Origin: Lachnospiraceae bacterium
GTDB lineage: Bacteria; Bacillota; Clostridia; Lachnospirales; Lachnospiraceae
Direction of reading: 5' to 3'
Assembly: GCA_024698485.1 (NCBI GenBank)
Contig: JAILRC010000054.1
Coordinates: 1 to 60,764, forward strand
Length of the DNA stretch: 60,764 bases
Shown here one piece after another: positions 29,001-36,886 of the stretch. Numbering within the stretch: the first letter of the stretch is position 1; each line of letters begins with the position of its first letter. A program made the position numbers and the translations under genes. The notes below the pieces were generated by a model. It made no database searches and was not told where the DNA came from. It saw nothing but the letters and a program-made list of their open reading frames with translations.

Positions 29001-30330
29001 AATCCACCGCGTGATTCTTGATCTTAATGCATTTCATATCCTGGCCGCCGATGTCAAGAACACAATCCACTTCGGGATCGAAAAAGGAGGCAGCATAGTA
29101 ATGGGCAACAGTTTCCACTTCACCCTCATCAAGGATGAGTGCCGCCTTAAGCAGTGCTTCTCCGTAACCAGTTGAGCAGGAACGCACGATCCTTGCGCTC
29201 TCGGGCAATTTGTCGGCTATCTCTTTTATGGCTTTTATGGCAGTCTTCAAAGGGCTGCCGTTGTTGTTCTGATAGAAGGAATAAAGAAGGGAACCGTCTT
29301 CTCCCACAAGAGCCACTTTTGTGGTGGTGGAACCTGCGTCTATACCGAGATAGCAATTACCGGAATAGGTGCTGAGCTCTCCCTTTCTGACAGTAGCCTT
29401 TTCATGTCTCTTTTTGAACTCGTTGTAAGCCTCTTCATCGGCAAACAGAGGTTCCATACGTGCAACCTCAAAGTCCATTTTAATGCCCTGTTCAAGGCGA
29501 AGGACCATATCGGAAAGAAGGATCCTTTCCTCTGTCCTGTTGTTTTCCCTTGCGCTCATGCCCGATCCCATTGCAGCAAAGAGGTGGGAATTGCCGGGTG
29601 CGATGACCGCCTCCGGAGGAAGGTTGAGGGTTCTGATGAAAGCCTCTTTAAGTTCCGTAAGGAAATGAAGAGGTCCTCCGAGAAAGGCCACATTTCCTCG
29701 AATGGGCTTACCGCAGGCGAGTCCGCTTATGGTCTGGTTTACCACAGCCTGAAAGATGGATGCGGAAAGGTCTTCCTTGGACGCGCCTTCATTGATCAGA
29801 GGCTGGATGTCAGTTTTTGCGAAAACACCGCATCTTGCAGCTATGGGATAGATGGCCTTGTAATTTTTGGCATATTCATTAAGACCCGCAGCATCGGTCT
29901 TTAGGAGAGATGCCATCTGGTCGATGAAAGAGCCTGTACCGCCGGCGCATATGCCGTTCATTCTCTGCTCTACTCCGCCTGTGAAGTAGATGATCTTGGC
30001 ATCCTCGCCTCCCAGCTCAATGGCAACATCGGTCCTGGGCGCAAATTCCTGAAGTGCGTTGGCCACAGCCACCACTTCCTGAACAAAAGAAACATTCAGG
30101 TGCTTGGCAAGGGTCAGACCGCCGGAGCCCGTAATGGCAGGCTGGAGCATACACTCCCCCGTCACTTCCTTTGCTTTGTTCAATATCCTTGCAAGAGTCC
30201 CCTGTATATCCGCATAATGTCTCCGGTAATCAGAGAACAAAAGTTCGCCGTTTTCATTAACAATTGCCGCTTTAACCGTTGTGGAGCCTATATCGATCCC
30301 CAAATAATAAAGTGGAAGATTCTCTGTCAT
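26083..30330 (-). CDS. Giant acyl-CoA dehydratase activase fusion (two ASKHA domains plus DUF2229/HgdB-like part)
   Basis: This 1415-residue cytoplasmic protein joins two ATPase domains of the 2-hydroxyglutaryl-CoA dehydratase activator (BadF/BcrA) type to a long DUF2229 region and a C-terminal dehydratase-like segment. The first ASKHA domain (about 1-260) opens [17 protein letters not shown] and carries the [12 protein letters not shown] cluster loop. The second (about 325-590) repeats [16 protein letters not shown] and [12 protein letters not shown]. The rest holds scattered cysteines (CQGCTNHC and others) suited to Fe-S binding. Classical activators use one dimeric [4Fe-4S] cluster to inject an electron into a radical dehydratase; this fusion could carry both halves and its own acceptor. 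No separate dehydratase lies nearby, and the substrate is unknown. It starts after GAGGAAA and heads the operon with folC. Confidence 0.88.
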   Translation of the reverse strand: MTENLPLYYLGIDIGSTTVKAAIVNENGELLFSDYRRHYADIQGTLARILNKAKEVTGECMLQPAITGSGGLTLAKHLNVSFVQEVVAVANALQEFAPRTDVAIELGGEDAKIIYFTGGVEQRMNGICAGGTGSFIDQMASLLKTDAAGLNEYAKNYKAIYPIAARCGVFAKTDIQPLINEGASKEDLSASIFQAVVNQTISGLACGKPIRGNVAFLGGPLHFLTELKEAFIRTLNLPPEAVIAPGNSHLFAAMGSGMSARENNRTEERILLSDMVLRLEQGIKMDFEVARMEPLFADEEAYNEFKKRHEKATVRKGELSTYSGNCYLGIDAGSTTTKVALVGEDGSLLYSFYQNNNGSPLKTAIKAIKEIADKLPESARIVRSCSTGYGEALLKAALILDEGEVETVAHYYAASFFDPEVDCVLDIGGQDMKCIKIKNHAVDSVQLNEACSSGCGSFIETFAKSLNYEVADFAKIALFAENPIDLGTRCTVFMNSKVKQAQKEGASVSDISAGLAYSVIKNALYKVIKVSDAKDLGNKIVVQGGTFYNDAVLRGLEKIVDAEVVRPDIAGIMGAFGAALIAREHYEGQKSTMLSFKEIEELTFSSTLTRCQGCTNHCLLTINHFPENRHFISGNRCEKGLGKEKSNTGIPNLFAYKLKRVFGYEPLEEFAAPRGTVGIPRVLNMYENYPFWFTFFTSLGYRVVLSPVSSRKIYEMGIESIPSESECYPAKLAHGHVTWLIKQGIKYIFYPCVVYERTEFAGAGDHYNCPMVAGYGENIKNNVEEIRAENVRFQNPFVSLESEEIITDRLVKFFGEENGIGTVEVEAAAHAAWLELLKARGDMRRAGEAAVQYIKDNKIHGIVLAGRPYHIDPEINHGIPELITSYGVAVLTEDSVSHLRPVDRPTIVVDQWMYHSRLYAAASYVRENPDLDLIQLFSFGCGLDAVTTDQVADILTGSGKIYTMLKIDEVNNLGAARIRIRSLLSAINDRKRKGVTAEVKDSAYHRVIFTEEMRKNYTVLVPQMSPIHFDILAPAMASCGLNVVELPQPDRQTIDTGLKYVNNDACYPSLLVVGEMIAALQSGEYDVNRTALLITQTGGGCRATNYIAFIRRALKKAGMEQVPVISLSTSGIEKNPGFKLEPKMIIRSMMALVYGDIFMRVVYRTRPYELVPGSVNELHEKWKQKCIEQVKTGRFRDFRKNIKAIIKDFDEIPLKDIRKPRVGIVGEILVKFLPAANNYLVDLLEAEGAEAVMPDLMDFLAYCSYNANFKYEALGKSKKSRRINNMIVAFYEFMRKDAVKELNRSKRFEAPTHIAKLADYAKPIVSMGNQTGEGWFLTGEMVELIHSGVPNIVCCQPFACLPNHIVGKGVIKELRRQFPGANIVAVDYDPGASEVNQLNRIKLMLATANKNLKNV

Positions 30331-30362
30331 TTCTGTTTCCTCATATATTTATAATATGGCGT

Positions 30363-30371
30363 ATTATATCA
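30363..30371 (-). promoter_or_regulatory. Extended -10 promoter of the activase operon
   Basis: TGATATAAT on the minus strand is an extended -10 box with perfect TATAAT, about 33 bp before the ATG. The -35 position (TAGCAA) is poor. Confidence 0.6.
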
Positions 30372-30400
30372 TGTAATAATCAAAATTGCTACATCATGTC

Positions 30401-30427
30401 AAAAAATATGATGCCCTACGGCATCAT
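30401..30427 (-). terminator. Terminator of hisH-hisF-ung
   Basis: ATGATGCC and GGCATCAT form a perfect 8-bp stem with a four-base loop (30420-30427 and 30408-30415), followed by ATTTTTTG on the minus strand, 19 bp after the ung stop. Confidence 0.87.
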
Positions 30428-30445
30428 ATGCGTGGTGCTGTTCTG

Positions 30446-31120
30446 TCACAGATTTTCTATCTGCCAGTCTATGGGAGCCATCCCGTTTTCCTTCAGAATG
30501 GCATTTGTTTTTGAAAAGTGCCTGCACCCGAAAAAGCCTCTGTAAGCTGACAAAGGGCTGGGATGAGGTGCTGTGAGGATCACATGTCCGGGATTGGTGA
30601 TGAGTCCGGCCTTTCTCTGTGCCGGGCTTCCCCAAAGAAGAAACACTACGGGAGTCTCCTTCTCGTTAAGTGCCTTAAGGGCTGCATCCGTGAAGTTTTC
30701 CCATCCGTGTCCCGCATGGCTGTTTGCCTGATGTGCTCTCACCGTCAACACGGTGTTCAGCATCAGGACTCCCTGTTTTGCCCATTTGGTAAGAAGTCCG
30801 TTGTTTGGAATGTAACATCCCAGATCGTCATGCAGTTCCTTGTAGATGTTCTGAAGACTGGGGGGAACGTCTGTAGGCGGCAGAACCGAAAAGCAAAGGC
30901 CGTGAGCCTGCCCCGCATTGTGATAGGGATCCTGCCCCAGTATCACAACTCTTGTGTCTGCAAAGGAAGTGTAATGGAATGCATTGAAAATGTCGTTTGA
31001 AGGAGGATAGACCACCTGAGTGTCATACTCTTTTTTCACAAACCCGAACAATTCCCTGTAGTAAGGCTTTTTATATTCATCTTTCAAATGATCGTTCCAG
31101 TCGTTTGAAATGGCGCTCAT
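30446..31120 (-). CDS. ung: Uracil-DNA glycosylase
   Basis: Ung removes uracil from DNA to begin base excision repair. The 224-residue family 1 enzyme has the water-activating GQDPYH loop about residue 61 and the Leu-intercalation loop HPSPLSAYRGFFGCRHFSK about residue 186. Its ATG overlaps the hisF stop by one base (TAATG), so translation is coupled. The pairing with histidine genes is an odd partner choice but seems to be simple operon packing. Confidence 0.97.
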   Translation of the reverse strand: MSAISNDWNDHLKDEYKKPYYRELFGFVKKEYDTQVVYPPSNDIFNAFHYTSFADTRVVILGQDPYHNAGQAHGLCFSVLPPTDVPPSLQNIYKELHDDLGCYIPNNGLLTKWAKQGVLMLNTVLTVRAHQANSHAGHGWENFTDAALKALNEKETPVVFLLWGSPAQRKAGLITNPGHVILTAPHPSPLSAYRGFFGCRHFSKTNAILKENGMAPIDWQIENL

Positions 31121-31881
31121 TACAGTCTTACGGAAATTCCCTTGTCTCTCAGGAATCTCTTTACCTCCGAAATCTCAAGTTCTTTATAATGGAAAAGGGT
31201 TGCCGCCAGAGCCGCATCCGCTTTTCCCTCCGTCAGAACATCGCTGAAATGCTCGCATTTACCCGCTCCGCCCGAAGCGATGACGGGAACGTTCACAAGC
31301 TCCGCGATGGTCCTTGTAAGTTCAATATCATATCCGTTTTTGGTGCCGTCAGCATCCATGGAAGTCACAAGAAGTTCTCCCGCTCCGAGGCTTACAGCCT
31401 TCTGCGCCCACTCCACAGCGTCGATCCCCATGTCTATCCTGCCGCCGTTCTTGTAAATGTTCCATCCTTGCCCGTCTTCCCTTCTCTTGGCATCGATGGC
31501 CACCACCACACACTGACTTCCGAATTTGTCAGCAGCTTTGGAAATGAGTTCAGGATCCATTATGGCTGCGGAATTTACAGCCACCTTGTCGGCTCCTTCT
31601 CTAAGAATAACCTTAAAATCATCGATTGTACGTATTCCCCCTCCCACAGTGAAAGGGATGAATATGGCTTTGGATATCTTCCTTACAAGATCCGCCTTGA
31701 TCTCTCTGGCATCCGATGATGCAGTGATGTCCAAAAAAACCAGTTCGTCCGCTCCTGCTGCATCATATGCGGCTGCCGTCTCAACAGGGTCTCCGGCGTC
31801 TCTTAAGTTAACAAAATTTATTCCCTTGACTACTCTTCCGTCCTTTATGTCAAGGCACGGTATGATCCTTTTTGTAAGCAT
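31120..31881 (-). CDS. hisF: Imidazole glycerol phosphate synthase, cyclase subunit HisF
   Basis: HisF uses ammonia from HisH to convert PRFAR into imidazole glycerol phosphate (histidine synthesis) and AICAR (purine synthesis). The 253-residue TIM barrel has the catalytic Asp in [14 protein letters not shown] (residue 11) and phosphate-binding [10 protein letters not shown] and [11 protein letters not shown]. It starts 9 bp after hisH, as fits the enzyme complex. No other his gene is in the window, so the pathway is split across the genome. Confidence 0.97.
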   Translation of the reverse strand: MLTKRIIPCLDIKDGRVVKGINFVNLRDAGDPVETAAAYDAAGADELVFLDITASSDAREIKADLVRKISKAIFIPFTVGGGIRTIDDFKVILREGADKVAVNSAAIMDPELISKAADKFGSQCVVVAIDAKRREDGQGWNIYKNGGRIDMGIDAVEWAQKAVSLGAGELLVTSMDADGTKNGYDIELTRTIAELVNVPVIASGGAGKCEHFSDVLTEGKADAALAATLFHYKELEISEVKRFLRDKGISVRL

Positions 31882-31890
31882 AGTCTCTCC

Positions 31891-32496
31891 TTAAATCTCG
31901 GCAAAGTTCTTTAAGATCGCAAGTCCCGTCTTTCCGGATTTTTCCGGATGAAATTGACAGGCAAAGACGTTTCCGCATTCAACCGCAGCGTCAAAAGGAT
32001 GGATGTAATCACAGGTCGCTGCCACAATGTTTTTGTCTTTCGCATCAAGGTAGTAGGAATGAACGAAATAAACATAGGCTCCGTCGGGAATGCCTTTAAA
32101 GAGTCTGCTGTCTTCCCTTAACTTTATTGAATTCCAGCCGATCTGAGGTATCTTGAAGCCGGGAGTGTTTTCAAATTTTTTGATGCTTCCCTTGAAGATC
32201 CCAAGGCCCGGAACATTTTCCCCTTCTTCGCTGGACTCAAAAAGCATCTGCATCCCCAGGCATATGCCCAAAAGAGGGATCCCTTTTTTTACAGCCTTTT
32301 TAACGGTGTCCGCAAGTCCCGAAGATGTGAGCATGTTCATCGCATCGCCGAAAGCTCCGACACCGGGCAGGACGATCTTTTCAGAGTCCAATATGGTTTT
32401 CTCGTCTGAAGTGATCAGAGTCTCATAGCCCAGAAAATCAAATGCTTTTTCAACGCTCTCAAGATTTCCTGCGCCGTAATCAATGATGGTAATCAC
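31891..32496 (-). CDS. hisH: Imidazole glycerol phosphate synthase, glutamine amidotransferase subunit HisH
   Basis: HisH hydrolyses glutamine and channels ammonia to HisF. The 201-residue class I amidotransferase has its nucleophile Cys in GICLGMQMLF about residue 80 and the His/Glu pair in CQFHPEKSG near the C-terminus. The frame opens with TTG, but GGAGG stands six bases before a GTG at 32496, which gives the normal N-terminus (ITIIDYGAGNL), so GTG is the likely start. No clear promoter is seen in the gap before it. Confidence 0.96.
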   Translation of the reverse strand: MITIIDYGAGNLESVEKAFDFLGYETLITSDEKTILDSEKIVLPGVGAFGDAMNMLTSSGLADTVKKAVKKGIPLLGICLGMQMLFESSEEGENVPGLGIFKGSIKKFENTPGFKIPQIGWNSIKLREDSRLFKGIPDGAYVYFVHSYYLDAKDKNIVAATCDYIHPFDAAVECGNVFACQFHPEKSGKTGLAILKNFAEI

Positions 32497-32526
32497 AGCC
32501 AACCTCCTGTCTCATAAACCATTTAC

Positions 32527-32558
32527 CGAAAAATGGGCAGAGTATGCGCTCCGCCCAT
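32527..32558 (-). terminator. Terminator of the cheV operon
   Basis: ATGGGCGGAG and CTCTGCCCAT form a 10-bp stem with one G-U pair and a six-base loop (32549-32558 and 32533-32542), followed by TTTTTC on the minus strand. Confidence 0.8.
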
Positions 32559-32578
32559 TACATCATTATCAACAGACT

Positions 32579-34978
32579 TCAATCGCCGGTTCCCAGTCCG
32601 AGACGATCTACTGTTTCATATATATATCTGGTGTAGTAAAGATTTGCATCATATTCGCCGTAGGTTTCCTTCAGCAGATCGTAATGCTCAAGAACGAACA
32701 ATGCTTCTGATTCATCAATACCGTAAACATTCTGAAGTGTGTTCAGGATCTCTCTTCTCACAAAATACATATCATCCTGAGCGCCAAGATCACTTGCATG
32801 AGCAAACCATTTTCTGAATCTCAAAAGACCCTTGAAAAGATCGTTGAGACCGCCTCTGTAATCATTCAGCTTCTCATGATTGTGGAAAGCCGTGAGGTGA
32901 ATGTTAACGTAGTTAACGGTGAGGATCTTGTCATAGAGATCCGCATCCTCGTCTTCTATGTCCAGACCATAAACCTTATCATAGGCTTTGGTGTAGTAGT
33001 TGACATCCTGGTAGATCAAGGCATTGTTGAAAAGTTTCGACGCCTGACGGACTCCAATGTTGTAAGACAATGTGATGCCTGCGCTTACAGTGACGGCAAC
33101 GATGCCGATGAAAAGTGCAAAGATCACGAGAATGCCCCACTTGTTGAGTTTTGTGGTGTTACCCACATCCTCTAAAATGAGAGCACTGGCCTGTTCGAGT
33201 TTTTTCTGTCTTGCAAGTTCCTTCTCTTCGGCAGTCTGTCTTGCTTTTAACGCCTTTGCTTCCGCAGCTGCCTTCTTCTTCTCGTCCTTTTCAGCCTTCT
33301 TGGCTTCCTTGAGAGCCTTTTTGGCTTCGGCTTTCTCAGCCTTCTTCTTGTCTATCTCTTCCTGAGTCGGCTCAGGTTTTATCTTGTCTTCAGGGATCTT
33401 TACATTACCGAAGAGCTGAATGTACCAGGGTAGTTTTTCCTTATCCACAGCACTCTTTCTGGGCTTAACAGGTTTGTCTTCTTCCGGTTTTTCAAGATCG
33501 ATCTCGTTAAGGAGATTGTCGAGAGCTGCCAGATCATCCTCGTCAAAGGAATCCACTCCCATGTTGCCCAGCATGCTGCTGAGTCCGTTGTTGTCCGATG
33601 TATTCTCCTCCGCATTGAAGGTAAATCCTTCCATGGGATCGTTATATTGGGCGACATAATTGTCCGCATTCTCTTCCGAATTCTCTTCGCTCTTTTCCGA
33701 ATTCTCTTCGCTCTTTTCCGAATTGTATTCCTGAGGTTCTTCGGATCCTGAATTCAGGAAATCAAAGGCCTCTTCTTCATCGTTGTTGTCAGTTTCCTGC
33801 GAAACCTCATCCGAAACAGCATCAGGTGCCTCATTGCTTTCCTTCGGAACAGAACCCGTATCATAAAGATCTCCGAAAGCATCGTTGTTATCGTTAAAGT
33901 CGTTACTCTCAGGTTCGGATGCCGTCAATCCGAATAGATCACTCAGATCATCGGATACAGAACTCTCCGTATTATCTTCGATATTATCTTCTTCCCCGGC
34001 TTCTTCTTCCTGTTCTTCTTCCTCTGCATAGAAGACCGAAGGTTCTCCTTCAGCATCCTTAAGAGCAAAGGTGTCCTCGGAGTCTGCCTGTTCAGCTTTG
34101 TTTTTCAGGGCATTCAGAGGTTTTTCTTCCGCTTCGTCAGCTTCGATGTTGAACACCTCATCTGCAAGATGGGTTTCCATCTGGCTTTCGGAAACTTGAT
34201 CCTTGCTGACACCTTCAAAAAAGTCAAAGCCGTCAAAGTTCATATCGTCATCTTCGGACTTTTCTTTTTCCTCTTCGTCTTTGTCATCGGAAACGAAACT
34301 GCTGATATCAAAACCGTTGTCGCCGGCATCTTCTTCATTTTCCTCGTTCTCGTCTTCATGAGAGATCTCCGTATAAGAGTTTCCCTCATGATTAAGATCT
34401 CCGAAAAGAGAATCGAGAGCATCCCCTTCCTCAGAAGCGATACTGTCATCATTGCCGTTCAGTTCATAGGTATATTTGCCCTCATCAGTGAAGATCTTAT
34501 CTTCTTCGGGAACATCACTGTCACTGACAGGTGTATCATTTTCTATAAAAATATCGTTGTCGCTGTCTTCAGACATAGCAAACAGCTCTCCGGAGGCTCC
34601 TTCCTCGGAAAGCTCGTTGCTTATTATTTCATCGATAACAGCATCATCATAGTCATCGAAAATGTTATAGTTTTCAATCTCCCCTGCAGTAACCTTCGTG
34701 GCAGGCTTTTCAGCGGCCACAGGTTTCTTTTCCGTTTTCGGTAACGAAACCGGAGTATCTTTAACTTCCGGCACATCTTCAAACTTCGGAGCATCTTCAA
34801 TTCCGGAAGTTTCTTCCGCCTCAGGCTTTTCTTCTGTCTTCGGCTTTGCTGCGTTTTCGTCGGTTTCGGTCTTTTTTCTCTTCTTGTATACCGAAAATCT
34901 GTTGTCGTCTTCCGGTTTATTACCGTCAGAATTTAGCCCGTTCAGGAGACTGTCAAGATAAGATTCATCTGTTGGCAT
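32579..34978 (-). CDS. 799-residue acidic membrane protein, unknown
   Basis: I do not recognise this protein. About 560 N-terminal residues are highly acidic low complexity (Asp/Glu/Ser runs, with a short basic patch VYKKRKKTETD near residue 30), surely disordered and presumably cytoplasmic. A Lys/Ala/Glu coiled-coil-like stretch (about 540-600) leads into one membrane helix around residues 615-640. The remaining 160 residues are a helical outside domain with many Tyr and Leu. The start follows CCGGAG and lies 25 bp after cheV, in the same transcript. The layout suggests a scaffold or receptor that gathers cytoplasmic partners at the membrane; a link to chemotaxis is only contextual. Lengths in relatives probably vary because of the repeats. 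Confidence 0.75.
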   Translation of the reverse strand: MPTDESYLDSLLNGLNSDGNKPEDDNRFSVYKKRKKTETDENAAKPKTEEKPEAEETSGIEDAPKFEDVPEVKDTPVSLPKTEKKPVAAEKPATKVTAGEIENYNIFDDYDDAVIDEIISNELSEEGASGELFAMSEDSDNDIFIENDTPVSDSDVPEEDKIFTDEGKYTYELNGNDDSIASEEGDALDSLFGDLNHEGNSYTEISHEDENEENEEDAGDNGFDISSFVSDDKDEEEKEKSEDDDMNFDGFDFFEGVSKDQVSESQMETHLADEVFNIEADEAEEKPLNALKNKAEQADSEDTFALKDAEGEPSVFYAEEEEQEEEAGEEDNIEDNTESSVSDDLSDLFGLTASEPESNDFNDNNDAFGDLYDTGSVPKESNEAPDAVSDEVSQETDNNDEEEAFDFLNSGSEEPQEYNSEKSEENSEKSEENSEENADNYVAQYNDPMEGFTFNAEENTSDNNGLSSMLGNMGVDSFDEDDLAALDNLLNEIDLEKPEEDKPVKPRKSAVDKEKLPWYIQLFGNVKIPEDKIKPEPTQEEIDKKKAEKAEAKKALKEAKKAEKDEKKKAAAEAKALKARQTAEEKELARQKKLEQASALILEDVGNTTKLNKWGILVIFALFIGIVAVTVSAGITLSYNIGVRQASKLFNNALIYQDVNYYTKAYDKVYGLDIEDEDADLYDKILTVNYVNIHLTAFHNHEKLNDYRGGLNDLFKGLLRFRKWFAHASDLGAQDDMYFVRREILNTLQNVYGIDESEALFVLEHYDLLKETYGEYDANLYYTRYIYETVDRLGLGTGD
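33674..33725 (-). repeat. 21-bp tandem repeat encoding KSEENSE
   Basis: Two identical 21-bp units (33674-33694, 33695-33715) and a partial third encode seven-residue acidic repeats in the disordered part of the membrane protein. Slippage here would change length without breaking the frame. Confidence 0.85.
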
Positions 34979-35003
34979 CTGTAGTACTCCGGGTAATAGT
35001 TAA

Positions 35004-35906
35004 TTAGTTCAAAATGAGCTTATCGATCTCTCCCACAAGACGGCCGATCTGAGGTTTTGTGATCTGAGCATCGGCGCCGAGTGATTTTCCTTTGACAATG
35101 AGTTCGTCACTGATCATTGATGAGAAGATGATAACGGGAATGTTCTTCATCTTGTCATCTGTCTTGATGAGCTTTGTGAGATGATGTCCGTCCATACGGG
35201 GCATCTCGATATCCGTGATAATAAGCTTAACCTTATCGGTGATGTTACCGCTTTTGTTGAGTTCGGTAAGCTTGTCCCAAGCTTCCTGACCATCCATGTT
35301 TACGATGAGATTTGAATAACCTGCTTTCTTAAGGCAATCCTGAAGAAGCTTTGAAAGAAGAGCGGAATCTTCCGCGATAAGGATGGGCTTTGAATTTCTC
35401 TGTCTGAAACCAAGTTCATCAACATCGCTGACCTTAAGGGATGTATCGGGAGAAATGTCTGCAATGATCTTTTCGAAATCAAGAAGAACAATGAGTCTTC
35501 CGTCCAGCTTAACAATACCGGTGGCAACGCCCTTGCCCTGTCCGTTAAGGGTTGCGTCGGGCTTAAGGACTTCTTCCCATGATACTCTGTGAATGCCTAC
35601 TACGGAATGTACATGGAAAGCTGCATTTGTATTGTTGAAGTAAGTAACGATGTAAAGATCGTTCTTGATCTCGTCCGACTCGGGGAGATTGAGCACCTTG
35701 GAAAGGCTGATGCTTGTGATGACTTCATCACGAGGCATGAAGATTCCTTCAATGCAGGGATTGGCATTGGGAACGGGAACTGCAGGCGTGTACTGCAAAA
35801 TTTCACGAATCTTTGCTACATTGATGCCGTAACGGTTCTCTCCCACCATAAATTCCAGGATCTCAAGTTCATTCGTTCCGCTTTCTAACAAGATGTTGGT
35901 ATCCAT
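35004..35906 (-). CDS. cheV: Chemotaxis coupling protein CheV
   Basis: CheV joins a CheW-like domain (about 1-155), which couples receptors to the kinase CheA, to a response-regulator receiver (about 170-300) that adapts signalling when phosphorylated. The receiver has the acidic pair in ILIAEDSALL, the phosphorylated Asp232 in TDIEMPRMDG, Ser in VIIFSS and Lys in ITKPQ. The start follows CGGAGG. No other motility gene is in the window. It is transcribed from a good promoter with the acidic membrane protein. Confidence 0.94.
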   Translation of the reverse strand: MDTNILLESGTNELEILEFMVGENRYGINVAKIREILQYTPAVPVPNANPCIEGIFMPRDEVITSISLSKVLNLPESDEIKNDLYIVTYFNNTNAAFHVHSVVGIHRVSWEEVLKPDATLNGQGKGVATGIVKLDGRLIVLLDFEKIIADISPDTSLKVSDVDELGFRQRNSKPILIAEDSALLSKLLQDCLKKAGYSNLIVNMDGQEAWDKLTELNKSGNITDKVKLIITDIEMPRMDGHHLTKLIKTDDKMKNIPVIIFSSMISDELIVKGKSLGADAQITKPQIGRLVGEIDKLILN

Positions 35907-35953
35907 ATTTATTCCTCCGTGTTAGGTTATTTCATTGCCTAAATATTTAGTAA

Positions 35954-35982
35954 ATTATATAACATATCAGACTATTTTTCAA
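35954..35982 (-). promoter_or_regulatory. Promoter of cheV
   Basis: TTGAAA (35977-35982) and a perfect TATAAT (35954-35959) are spaced 17 bp on the minus strand, about 50 bp before cheV. This is sigma-A type, not the flagellar sigma-D pattern. Confidence 0.8.
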
Positions 35983-35998
35983 TTGATTTGCCACAAGT

Positions 35999-36808
35999 TT
36001 ATTGTATTTTAATTATCACGCTTTCGTTGTATTTGTTGGTTATCAGCAATCCCGCCGAGTTGATCTCGATGTTCTCCGGGATCTTGAAAACAATTACAGC
36101 GCCGTTGACTCCGTTGTATCTTCCGCCGGGTTCGATGGGCTCTCCCAGAGGATCGTCGGAATCTATGCCTATGTAATAAAGGGCATTTTTCGCATAAAGC
36201 GCGGCAACTTCATAATCAAAATACATTTCATCCACGCCGTTTATCATGATCAAACTTCGCAGATCCATGTCAAAAGTCTTGAGATACTTGGTTTCCGAAG
36301 TCTCATTTATGATGACGATCTTCACTGCAAGATATTCATACCCGTCTATTTCCGTCAAAGGAATGTAGGAATCACCTATGGAGAAAGTCTTTTCCGGCTT
36401 GCTCGCTCCCGCATAGAGCACATTAAAATCCTCCGCACCTATTACCTTGGCCAGCTGATTCCAGGTTTCCGAAGTGTTTGCCGGAAACGGAGTGGGCGTG
36501 GGTGTAAAAGTCGGTGTGGGTGTCGGTGTCTTGGTGGCATTGGGATCCACCGGAGTAGCCGTAGGCCTCGGTGTGGGCGTAGGTGTGTCCGTGGGTGTGG
36601 GTGTCGGTGTGTCCGTAGGCGTCGGCGTCAATTCCGAAGCATCCAGAAAATCCGATGTATAGTTCATGTCATGCTTTAAAAGCATGTCAGCCATATACTG
36701 GGCAACCGCATCCAGCTCTCTCTCCGTCAGAGGGATCTTCTTGACCATACAGCCGCTGAGCCCGAGAAAAGCAAGACATATTAATATGAGCGGAATCTTT
36801 TTCTTCAC
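35999..36808 (-). CDS. Lipoprotein with TP-rich linker, unknown
   Basis: This 269-residue exported lipoprotein has a basic start, a hydrophobic core and the lipobox LGLSGC, with Cys20 as the lipidated residue. A linker of Thr-Pro repeats (about 60-110) separates it from a C-terminal beta-rich domain (about 125-269) that I do not recognise; it may be a DUF4352-like or immunoglobulin-like accessory domain. The start is GTG at 36808, after GAGAGGAAG; no ATG is nearby. It has its own promoter. The same TPTP linker style occurs in the CotH lipoprotein and the giant toxin here. Confidence 0.8.
   Translation of the reverse strand: MKKKIPLILICLAFLGLSGCMVKKIPLTERELDAVAQYMADMLLKHDMNYTSDFLDASELTPTPTDTPTPTPTDTPTPTPRPTATPVDPNATKTPTPTPTFTPTPTPFPANTSETWNQLAKVIGAEDFNVLYAGASKPEKTFSIGDSYIPLTEIDGYEYLAVKIVIINETSETKYLKTFDMDLRSLIMINGVDEMYFDYEVAALYAKNALYYIGIDSDDPLGEPIEPGGRYNGVNGAVIVFKIPENIEINSAGLLITNKYNESVIIKIQ
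36487..36640 (-). repeat. Thr-Pro codon repeats in the lipoprotein
   Basis: A GT-rich tract on the plus strand encodes repeated TPTPTDTPTPTP units on the minus strand. It is a surface linker, prone to length change. Confidence 0.8.
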
Positions 36809-36849
36809 TGAATTCTTCCTCTCTCAATAGATTTAGTGTTCATCTTAAA

Positions 36850-36878
36850 AATATACCACTTTATCTTGTTTTCGGCAA
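36850..36878 (-). promoter_or_regulatory. Promoter of the TP-linker lipoprotein gene
   Basis: TTGCCG (36873-36878) and TATATT (36850-36855) are spaced 17 bp on the minus strand, with TG one base before the -10. It begins just after the histidine kinase stop. Confidence 0.62.
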
Positions 36879-36886
36879 CTTTTCTT

